Below, in pieces: positions 24,888 through 35,400 of a DNA stretch of 64,000 nucleotides. Each line of letters starts with the position of its first letter. The first letter of the stretch is position 1. The notes beneath the pieces are model-generated. The model was given only the letters and a program-made list of their open reading frames with translations, did no database searches and was not told the origin of the DNA. Both the position numbers and the translations under genes were made by a program. Source of the stretch: Ampullaceana balthica (taxonomy: Eukaryota > Mollusca > Gastropoda > Lymnaeidae); assembly GCA_944989445.1 (NCBI GenBank), contig CALYLW010000016.1, positions 627,476 through 691,475 of the forward strand. Direction: 5' to 3'.

Positions 24888-26935
24888 TTAAATCCTTTAT
24901 ATTAACTCGTGGTGTCTGCGGCCGACCGACCGACCGACCGACCGACCGACCGACCGACGTTGTCGCCAAAACTTTTGATCGATTTTTAACCCACTTGCTC
25001 GCAAGATAGCGAGCTGAAATTTTGCAGGCAGTTTCGTACCAATGATAAAAACAATGTATCAAAATTTCTGATCGATCGCATGTACCGTAATTAAATTATT
25101 GATTTTTTAGATTATTTTATTTATTCCTATGTATCATGCTATTTTTTGAGATAGAGCGTCGCGGTGCGTATTATATTGAACAACCTTTCTGTCGCGCAAT
25201 AAGGTGCGTATTTTATTGACAGCTCTTTTTATAAACATATTCCTGATCGGTGCGCATTATATTAAACATGTTTTACGACACAACTGCAATTTTGTATTTC
25301 TGGATGGTCTGGCGCTGCGTATTATAATGAACATTCTTTTAGTTACTTCTCGTACATAAAGGATTTATAGTCAAAAACTTGGTTTTTTACGGGTTTTTCT
25401 TATTAAATCCTTTATATTAACTCGTGGTGTCTGCGGCCGACCGACCGACCGACCGACCGACCGACCGACCGACGTTGTCGCCAAAACTTTTGATCGATTT
25501 TTAACCCACTTGCTCGCAAGATAGCGAGCTGAAATTTTGCAGGCAGTTTCGTACCGATGATAAAAACAATGTATCAAAATTTCTGATCGATCGCATGTAC
25601 CGTAATTAAATTATTGATTTTTTAGATTATTTTATTTATTCCTATGTATCATGCTATTTTTTGAGATAGAGCGTCGCGGTGCGTATTATATTGAACAACC
25701 TTTCTGTCGCGCAATAAGGTGCGTATTTTATTGACAGCTCTTTTTATAAACATATTCCTGATCGGTGCGCATTATATTAAACATGTTTTACGACACAACT
25801 GCAATTTTGTATTTCTGGATGGTCTGGCGCTGCGTATTATAATGAACATTCTTTTAGTTACTTCTCGTACATAAAGGATTTATAGTCAAAAACTTGGTTT
25901 TTTACGGGTTTTTCTTATTAAATCCTTTATATTAACTCGTGGTGTCTGCGGCCGACCGACCGACCGACCGACCGACGTTGTCGCCAAAACTTTTGATCGA
26001 TTTTTAACCCACTTGCTCGCAAGATAGCGAGCTGAAATTTTGCAGGCAGTTTCGTACCAATGATAAAAACAATGTATCAAAATTTCTGATCGATCGCATG
26101 TACCGTAATTAAATTATTGATTTTTTAGATTATTTTATTTATTCCTATGTATCATGCTATTTTTTGAGATAGAGCGTCGCGGTGCGTATTATATTGAACA
26201 ACCTTTCTGTCGCGCAATAAGGTGCGTATTTTATTGACAGCTCTTTTTATAAACATATTCCTGATCGGTGCGCATTATATTAAACATGTTTTACGACACA
26301 ACTGCAATTTTGTATTTCTGGATGGTCTGGCGCTGCGTATTATAATGAACATTCTTTTAGTTACTTCTCGTACATAAAGGATTTATAGTCAAAAACTTGG
26401 TTTTTTACGGGTTTTTCTTATTAAATCCTTTATATTAACTCGTGGTGTCTGCGGCCGACCGACCGACCGACCGACCGACCGACCGACGTTGTCGCCAAAA
26501 CTTTTGATCGATTTTTAACCCACTTGCTCGCAAGATAGCGAGCTGAAATTTTGCAGGCAGTTTCGTACCAATGATAAAAACAATGTATCAAAATTTCTGA
26601 TCGATCGCATGTACCGTAATTAAATTATTGATTTTTTAGATTATTTTATTTATTCCTATGTATCATGCTATTTTTTGAGATAGAGCGTCGCGGTGCGTAT
26701 TATATTGAACAACCTTTCTGTCGCGCAATAAGGTGCGTATTTTATTGACAGCTCTTTTTATAAACATATTCCTGATCGGTGCGCATTATATTAAACATGT
26801 TTTACGACACAACTGCAATTTTGTATTTCTGGATGGTCTGGCGCTGCGTATTATAATGAACATTCTTTTAGTTACTTCTCGTACATAAAGGATTTATAGT
26901 CAAAAACTTGGTTTTTTACGGGTTTTTCTTATTTT
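24888..26935. repeat. Four ~510-bp tandem units with an internal CGAC microsatellite
   Basis: AAATCCTTTATATTAACTCG recurs at 24890, 25405, 25920 and 26423, so periods are 515, 515 and 503 bp. The length differences are accounted for by the CGAC runs (9, 9, 6 and 8 units); otherwise the copies are almost identical (for example GTACCGATG in copy 2 against GTACCAATG). Each unit is bounded by the inverted pair AAATCCTTTAT / ATAAAGGATTT, has a perfect hairpin GCTCGC-AAGATA-GCGAGC, and holds four copies of a GCGTATTATATTGAACA-like motif. There is no ORF of note. Confidence 0.95.
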
Positions 26936-28718
26936 ACACTTTAGTTTCTTTCAAGAAAAAGTACACATTTTTATTAAGATCTCTAATACTGATATAGACT
27001 AAAGGGAAATCTGGCAATAGATTCTGCGAGAAATGTATGCGATGTTTCATACACCAATATCGCATTAAATTATAAGTGTTTATTGGCATTAAAATACAAA
27101 TGAGCGTTCATCCTATTGCTCGAGCAAACATCAACAGAGTTGAACTTTGTAACCATCCCTCTATAATGTACTGTGTCAAAACGTTTTATCTGTTATTGAA
27201 TTTTTACTCCCTTTTTTATAGTAAAGTGCAAACAGTTTTACCTCACGCGCGTAATTGATCAGGGGATAATTATTTCACATGCCGGTTGGATATGAAGTGG
27301 GAGGAGGGAGCAATACATTTTGTAACACCTGCTGTGCGCTGATTAGATTAGGGCGTTAATCTCTGGAATAACATTAACTTTGACCAAGTAGCTTACTTTT
27401 TGTGCTTTAGATAAGAGTGTGATATCAAAATAGCACCAACAAAAAGAGATCTTTTGTTGAATAGTTTTAGTTTGGTGGGTCCGGAAATTTCATCTTACGA
27501 TATCAGAAGTGCATAAGAGAGGCCCATTTCTACATGCAACTGGTGCATTGCAAGTGCTTATCAGTATTTTTGTTTGTCTGTTTAGTTTGTTCATTTATTA
27601 TTTTCTATTTAAATTTCTTTTCACTAGAAAAGCTGGGCAAGATCTACACATAAGAAAGTCTAATTAATCCGCCCAAATCATCCGCGTTAAGTTAAATCCA
27701 ATTGAGATGTTAGAATAGAGAGCCTTGCAATCTAAGATTACACATTGATGAATTAGAATACAAACTACACTTGGTATTCTTGGGCCATTGTTCATATCCT
27801 TCCAGCTGACCGCCTCACACACAGCACACCCAAGACTCACTCACGCCACGACAAGAATCAAAACAAGTGGGCCCAAACTACGTCCTTCACACATTTCATC
27901 AACCACACACGTTCTTGATACAAGATCTCAATAAACAACAACACTCATCCAAATTTTTCTAATAGATTTAGTGATGTTCTCTTCATGTTATAGTATAGCG
28001 TCCATCTCGAACTTGTTTTGTGTTTTGGTTTGTCTGCTGACGAAGGCTGTTTGTCGATATTTTGGTTGTTTTGTTGTGTCTTTTCAGACTCACTCATACC
28101 CTATTCAATCGCCATTTGTTATACCCAGTATTATAGTAGTCCCGCCCCACTTGTAGCCCCACCCCACTTGTGGCCCCGCTCCACTTGTAGTCTTCTCAGC
28201 GTCCATTTATAAATGCGTGTAAGTGTAAGTGTGCATGTGTGGGCAGTGCGTTTGTTAAGTTCACATTAAAGAATTTTTTGAAGTCAAAAATGGTTTTCAC
28301 ATAAAATTTGATGTTCAATGATTTCCTCTGATTTATCTACTGTGTTGAAACACTCTCTGAAACACGATTTGTGTTGAAACTGAAAAAAATATTTAAAACA
28401 TGGATATCAATCAATCTGTCAAAATTACTTGATGCAATAACGTGGCGATTTGGTCATTTCTTCGCTGCGTCGCAACATAACGTGTTTACATGCAGAATGA
28501 TATAGAAACGAAGACGGCTGTGTACTCAACCGTGAAACTTAGAGAGAGGGTCATGAGCATGTATCCAATAAATGTACATCGTATCATAAGAGCTGACGTT
28601 TACAATCATTTAAATATTTGGTCGGAATTTAGCTTATGGTAGCAATCAAATAATTAATTTATTCATAATTTATTTGACTGTTGCAATGCTGTAACTAATT
28701 TAGTCGTAAATAAGCTGA
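26936..28718. other. Unassigned AT-rich sequence
   Basis: No supported gene. A CA-rich patch at 27.8-27.95 kb may be repeat debris. Confidence 0.45.
28138..28197. repeat. Short 17-18-bp tandem repeat
   Basis: Three units of CCCCACTTGTAGCCCCAC-type sequence. Confidence 0.7.
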
Positions 28719-29025
28719 CGGCCTCCAGTTCATAACTCGTTTTGCCCACAACTGGACTTTCATGTAATTGTGCCGCAACTAGTATCACGCGCGCCGAGTA
28801 ACCGTGACGTACAACACTGTACACTACGTACTAATGGGGATTATGTAAAGTGTGGACACTGGGACGGTAAAGCCGGCTATGAGAGTATGGCCACGGACCT
28901 GGAAGCGCTTGTCAAAGGGAGCGGTCAGCAAGTGTCCAGCAGCACTCTTCCAGCCAGGGTGCGCCCCAACAGGATCTCCTTGGTGCTGTCTCACTGGGAC
29001 TCGTTTTACAAGACTTGTGTTATAG
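28719..29025 (+). CDS. Candidate coding exon of unknown gene
   Basis: The frame is open from 28719 to 29105, and 28770-29020 is much more GC-rich than its surroundings. It includes GYESMATDLEALVKGSG and RVRPNRISLVLSHWDSF. A possible donor ATAG|GTATAT follows at 29025/29026, where a 40-bp tandem array begins. The RISLV segment faintly recalls the C-terminal strand of TET/JBP-type 2-oxoglutarate oxygenases, but that is too short to rely on. No partner exon was found, so this may be a gene relic. Confidence 0.3.
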
Positions 29026-29530
29026 GTATATCACATGTTTTATTGCGTATATCATACTTCTATAGGGTTATCACACTTTTTATTGGGTATAACATACTTC
29101 TATAGGGTTATCACATGTTTTATTGGGTATAACATACTTCTATAGGGTTATCACACTTTTTATTGGGTATAACATACTTCTATAGGGTTATCACATGTTT
29201 TATTGGGTATAACATACTTCTATAGGTATATCACATGTTTTATTGCGTATATCATACTTCTATAGGGTTATCACACTTTTTATTGGGTATAACATACTTC
29301 TATAGGGTTATCACATGTTTTATTGGGTATAACATACTTCTATAGGGTTATCACATGTTTTATTGGGTATAACATACTTCTATAGGGTTATCACATGTTT
29401 TATTGGGTATAACATACTTCTATAGGGTTATCACATGTTTTATTGGGTATAACATACTTCTATAGGGTTATCACATGTTTTATTGGGTATATCATAGTTT
29501 TATAGGGTTATCACATGTTTGATCATCTCA
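29021..29530. repeat. 40-bp minisatellite following a putative exon, with decayed tail
   Basis: About 12 units of 40 bp (TATAGGGTTATCACATGTTT then TATTGGGTATAACATACTTC). More degenerate related sequence continues to about 29,660. The first unit overlaps the putative donor TATAG|GTATAT, and that exact string recurs at about 29,221. Confidence 0.9.
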
Positions 29531-30640
29531 CAAATTTTATAGGTAAATCAAATTTGTTATTAGGTATATCATACCTTTACAGGTATATCACATGTTTTAA
29601 TTGGTAATATCATCCTTTTAATGGTCTATCACATGTATTATTAAGTTTATTATAATTCTATGGGTGAACCATTTTGGATGTGTTAAAGAAAACAACCCAT
29701 AATCATACTTTAATGAGTATAAAATGTTTTATTAGGTAATTGAGAGACTTGATTGTAATATAATAGTAGCGTTATGATTATAATAGGATATATATGTGCC
29801 AAGGGTAAATCTCATGAGTGTTATATGTAAATTATGTGTGACAAGTTGTATCACATAAGTTGTAGTTTCATCTCGGAAATAAAACCTCAATATGTCGAAA
29901 TGTTTGTCCTTAGCTAATCGTACGCATCTATAGTTAAGTACAGTTTCTATTATGTAAATAACCACCATAGCACTTGAGTTTTTTAAAAAAATTACCATTG
30001 TGCATTTCTTTCCTGACCCGTCAATACAATGCTCTTGTCCTTTATGGGCTCTCCTTAAACACAAAATGTTTCTTCCCTTGGTGGAGGTGGTGTCCCTGAT
30101 TTAACGCAGCTGAATTTTAACAACACTAAAGTTAAAGCATTACTGATCTGGACTTATACCTTATTATTAGGGGTTACAAATGTGCGTGAGTTACTACTAT
30201 CTCAAGTATTGTTTTTTAACTTTCCATTTGTGCATGTTGGCTGTTGGTTCATATATATTTTTATGTTAACTTGCACGACCGGAGTACATTATTTTCCACT
30301 CAACATTTATTTATTATTTTTTGGAAGAAATCATAAAGAATAAATTGTATGCATGCCTGCATTATTTAATATACTACTACCTCAATGTACAGTTGACATG
30401 GGTATGAAAAGGCCCCAATTTGATGGCCCTAGGCATCTAGGAATGTGTGGTCCCATTTGCTCTCATGTCGCTCAACATCAGTATACTAAAATAATTGTGT
30501 AGGGGTCCCCTTGCGGATCGAAAGATTGTATAATTACTCCCCCTTCCATCATGCGATTGTAAGGGAGAAAAGAGAAAATTAATCGTTGTTTTTTTCATAT
30601 TGTTCACTCCCTCACCACCCCATTTCCCGCATTTACTTAC

Positions 30641-30831
30641 GTGTACAATGATAACAATGTATATATAATTATCGTTACTCGCATCAAGTTTTATCAGGTA
30701 ATTCTCAGTATTCAAGACAACAACGTTTAAGTGCAGATTTGCATTTCCCTGGGGGTTCACACGTGTTAACACAGCGGTGACAATTGTGTTGTCATGGAAT
30801 GCGTGACTTATATTGCTGAATAACTTTACTC
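30641..30831 (-). CDS. Weak candidate exon, unknown
   Basis: The 141-codon open frame at 30862-30437 contains a segment bounded by an acceptor-like CATACCCCAG (before 30831) and a strong donor CAC|GTAAGT (after 30641). It reads VKLFSNISHAFHDNT and NANLHLNVVVLNTENYLIKL. No homology is recognised and no neighbouring exon joins to it. Chance is quite possible in AT-rich DNA. Confidence 0.18.
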
Positions 30832-32023
30832 CTGGGGTATGTATTTCTATTAGTACTAACAATGGCTACGGGTCAGATTATTCACTGTTTTCCAAACTTC
30901 CAATCTCATTTATCATCAATAATATATTAGCCCAGGTCACTCGGTAACGCTAAGGGATCACTCTGTAACTTTTAAAAAATTTATTGGTCTATCCTTCATT
31001 GGTCTATTTTCTTAAGATTCTGTTTGTTTTTCCAAAGTACGTGTATTTTCTCCCATATTTCCAATCCGCTTCTTCTCAATGCTAAATCCACAATTTCTTG
31101 CCTAGACTCGTTGGCCTGATGCTTCATCTCCTTCACGCCAATCTTTTTTTTTAATTTTTTTTTAAATTAATTCTAATTAGGCTGAGTAACTATCATTGTA
31201 GTTTATTTGTTATTTACACTCATAACTGATGCTTTTACTCTTTTTGTTTCTTTCTTTAGCATTATTAGTTATCACCGTTCGTTTGTCCCAGCCTCGTGTT
31301 AGTATTTATTTCTTCATCTCTTTGAAGACGCCGATTACATGGCTGTTTATTTTGTGCCCATCATTTGTCTACACTTGGACAAAGATCCTTTTGCAGAGAC
31401 TTTTAGCAAATATCTTAAGAACACAAAAAAATCATGTTTAACTGTTAATCAATGTATTTTCGCTTATACGTCAAACTTTGGCGTTTAGTTTTGAGAAGCT
31501 TTTGCGCAGATTACTTAGCAACATTTTTTTTTAATTTAAAAAAAGTTTAGTAAGTTTAATTTGAAGAAATAATTTTTTTTTAAATGCCTTGGATTTATAT
31601 GTCATGCTTGATGATTAGTAAAGGGATAACATGTAAACAGGGTATGAGTGAGCCTGACAGGACGTAACAAAACAGCGAACGTTTCGGCAAATAGCTTTCC
31701 TCAACGAACAAACAGTACACAAATAAAACAAATATTTTATTGACTCTTCGGATTTCACCGTAGCTAAGTTTTTATTTATTTTTTATTTTTTATTTGATCC
31801 CTGTTGACATGTTATCCATTTATTAATATATAAGCCTGATTGTAGTCTCATCCACATTATGTTCATGCTTGATGACCTAGGTCAACATTAATGGATATAA
31901 TGGATACTAATATAAACGTTTTTATATTTTTTTTGTATAAAAAAACGAACAACTTTTAAGCTGCTCGGAGTATGTATAATAGAATATTACACCATTCAAC
32001 TAAGCATTATATTTTGTTGCCTT

Positions 32024-32029
32024 TTTATT
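32024..32029 (-). promoter_or_regulatory. Candidate polyadenylation signal of the tandem-Frizzled gene
   Basis: AATAAA on the minus strand, about 245 nt after the stop codon. It is the first canonical hexamer I found downstream. Such hexamers are common in AT-rich DNA, so support is positional only. Confidence 0.3.
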
Positions 32030-32270
32030 TCTTCTGTATTTTTTATATTGATAACACCGTTTTATGGTTTGTAATAATGAAAATTGAATATTTTCTTTCA
32101 ATAGTACATTTCTTTAATTTCTCATTAAGCAATATCAGATATAAAATACTGTACAAACTTGCTCCATGACATAAAATAACAAAAACATTAATATAGAAAA
32201 ATTACAGTAACTTAACGTTGAAGATGCACCAGAATAACAAGGCGCGTCGGTCAAGAAATGTGGAGGGGGT

Positions 32271-32420
32271 TCAGCCCCCAAAGAATGTAGAACCCTCGTT
32301 GGGCATAACGCACTTCATTAGGGGATCTTCCGACGATGGGTAGCGGTGGCACTGGAGTTTGTTGGGCCAGGGAAGTCGGTGGTACAGGCGGCGGTAGTGA
32401 GGCTCACAGGCCTGGCGAAT
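32271..32420 (-). CDS. Tandem-Frizzled gene, exon 6 (end of domain 2, stop)
   Basis: The acceptor is CCGCTGTTGCAG before 32420. The exon encodes residues 285-333: IRQACEPHYRRL, then LPWPNKLQCHRYP and KCVMPN, completing the ten-Cys pattern. The protein ends 12 residues after the last cysteine (C321), at TGA 32273-32271. A later donor that would extend the protein is not obvious. Confidence 0.82.
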   Translation of the reverse strand: MRQACEPHYRRLYHRLPWPNKLQCHRYPSSEDPLMKCVMPNEGSTFFGG

Positions 32421-35400
32421 CTGCAACAGCGGGGATGAAATAATAGTATTAAGTACATACAGATAGATGCACAGCCTCAGCATGGGCACGTCAAAGTGTG
32501 CGTTTCAATGTGCAATTTTCATGTGTCAATTGTGCTGTTGGGAGAGACTTGCGTCATGTGCATACAGTGGCGTAGCTGGTGTATTTTGTACCCGGGGCCA
32601 AAATATAAAACTGGCGCTCCACCTTCCTTTAATTAATATCCTACCCCTTATTCGCTTAGATCGGACGTTCATAACACTAATTTTGGCTCCCCTGTACCTT
32701 GGCATCCGGAACATAAGCACCCCCTGCCCCCCGTCGCTACGCCCCTGTTAACATGTCATTACATGTGTCATGCTGTTGTCTAACGTTCACGTTTTAAAAT
32801 TGCCTCAAACATGCATGTCCCGTGGACCTGTGTTATACACCAGTGTGATAGAAGTGTGTCGTATAAACGTCTCATTCCCAAGGCTTTAACTAAATCTCAT
32901 GTCCCGTGTTACATGAAGTGCTATTAACATATTGTCAAACACGTGTGGTGTGTTGATTTCATGGACGTGTATCATATACATGTGTCGTGAATTGTTTTTC
33001 TATGTGCGTGCACGTGTCAGACATTTGTCATAGATAAGAGTCTCAGATATTTGTCATATTTTAGTGACATATTCATGTGTAATCTATGATTTATACGTAA
33101 TAGATATACCGTATATACTCGTTCTAAAGCCAGGGACGAGGTGGTCGAGTGGCAGCGCACTGGACTGTCGTACCGATGGTCACGGGCTCGAATCCGTGTG
33201 AAGGCAAGGGTTTGTTCCCGGGGCCTAGGGCGTCCCTGAGTCACCCCGCTCCGAATGGGTACCTAACACTACACGTAGTTAGGCGGCTGGGTAATACGTG
33301 GAACCCACAAAGCCGTGGCCTGTGAATGCTGCATCACTTGCCAACAGATCATCTGTCATGGTCTGTGGACGCAACTATCTTCTGCATAGAAGGAGCGTCT
33401 GTAGATCATCAAGGTCTTTGTCTACATTCTACAAGATTTGACTGCTCCACCAGAAGCTATAAAATATTTTTAAACATCTGCACTTACCTTATTTAATCAT
33501 TTTATTTATTTTTGTTAATGCTTTAATACACTGGTTTACAAATTTTGTTTTCAACAACGAATTTTACTGTACGCGCTTTCGCCACTGTTTACCAAAGAAA
33601 TAAAACTCTAGGGGTCGGCTTACGAGCGGGTTACACACTTTTCATTCTATTCTCTTTCAAAAAGAGGGGGGGGGGTCGGCTTATGAACGAACGGGCTTTA
33701 ACGAGTATATACGGTAACTATACCATATTAATCTCGATTTAATTATCATTAGCATAAATGAAATATTGTGTCTATCACAACTATCTTCCGCTCTGATAAT
33801 GCATACTTCAGCTTTATAACCCTGACTTTAAAAAAAGGCCTAATAAACTACCTGTCCGAGAAGAAATAAACCAACCTTAGTCAACTTACCCAACCCTGAC
33901 TCCGTCCCCCCACCTCTATAAGGTATCCTACTCACCTGGATACAGACTTGCAAGAGAATCCCCTGCCCATGAAATACTCACCGCTTTACAAAACCCCTTG
34001 TCCCCCCTCCCCCATGAGACACTCACCTCGTTACAAATCTCCTTGTCCCCCTCCCCCATGAGACACTCACCTCGTTACAAATCTCCTTGCCCCCCCTCCC
34101 CCATGAGACACTCACCTCGTTACAAATCTCATTGTCCCCCCTCCCCCATGAGACACTCACCTCTTTACAAATCTCCTTGTCCCCCCTCCCCCATGAGACA
34201 CTCACCTCGTTACAAATCTCCTTGTCCCCCCTCCCCCATGAGACACTCACCTCGTTACAAATCTCCTTGTCCCCCTCCCCCATGAGACACTCACCTCGTT
34301 ACAAATCTCCTTGCCCCCCCTCCCCCATGAGACACTCACCTCGTTACAAATCTCCTTGTCCCCCCTCCCCCATGAGACACTCACCTCGGTACAAATCTCC
34401 TTGTCCCCCCTCCCCCATGAGACACTCACCTCGTTACAAATCTCCTTGTCCCCCCACCCCCATGAGATACTCACCTCGTTACAAATCTCATTGTCCCACC
34501 TCCCCCATGATACACTCACCTCGTTACAAATCTCCTTGTCCCCCCCTCCCCCATGAGATACTCACCTCGTTACAAATCTCATTGTCCCCCCTCCCCCATG
34601 ATACACTCACCTCGTTACAAATCTCCTTGTCCCCCCTCCCCCATGAGACACTCACCTCGGTACAAATCTCCTTGTCCCCCCTCCCCCATGAGACACTCAC
34701 CTCGTTACAAATCTCCTTGTCCCCCCTCCCCCATGAGACACTCACCTCGTTACAAATCTCCTTGCAAGGGAACATGAAGGGAGTCTCCGATGCCCTGACA
34801 CAGAAGGGCGAGTAGACGCCACACAAGAAAAACTTCAAGTTTAGGTGACAGTTTGTGGCGACCAGCGCGTCAAAGTGGCTCACTTCCGTGTTGATGTCCT
34901 GCACACACAGAAATCTTCAGTTTAGCGTTGATTCCTTTAATGGAGGCTGGCCATTACTGGCAACATCATATAAAACTTTGTTTCTAAACATCATTGTTCG
35001 TGCGCTTTAGTCTTAAAATAAAAGTATGTTGTTTTTTTCTTCTGATTAACCTTATGAGTTTTATATTTTTTAAATATAACGTATTGTTTTTTTCTGATAT
35101 ACATTATTTTGGTTTGTTTTGGAACAAGTATCACAATTCAGGAGTTGAAATTGTGGCCTTAAATTCAATGAAATTGTTCTTTAAAGTGGACGATGTAAAT
35201 TTGCCCACAATCCTATTAGAGTTAGAGACTCGTGCATCACATTTGTATTCTAAATTATCTTCACCTGCCACACTTACTTTTAAAAAAATTTAATTATTTA
35301 TTTTATGTGTGGGATGAGAGGTGCTATGGACATGTATCAAAATGCTGGAGACAACGGTCTGCGTTTAAAGTCAACATTTTAATCTTCCCACAGCTCATGA

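Noticed and set aside
24862..26080. Repeated 64-68-codon minus-strand frames beginning MIHCFYH
   Set aside because: Copies of the ~510-bp tandem unit; the frame is broken by the variable CGAC run, with no motif.
29732..30064. 110-codon minus-strand frame
   Set aside because: No recognisable domain, no clear splice signals, and AT-rich codon use like the surroundings.
33017..33244. 75-codon minus-strand frame
   Set aside because: Lies across the SINE's tRNA-like head and is antisense to the A and B boxes.
33998..34815. Plus-strand frames of up to 242 codons (PLPHETLTSLQISLS and SPMRHSPRYKSPCP repeats)
   Set aside because: Antisense shadows of the 45-bp donor array; the sense strand explains the sequence.
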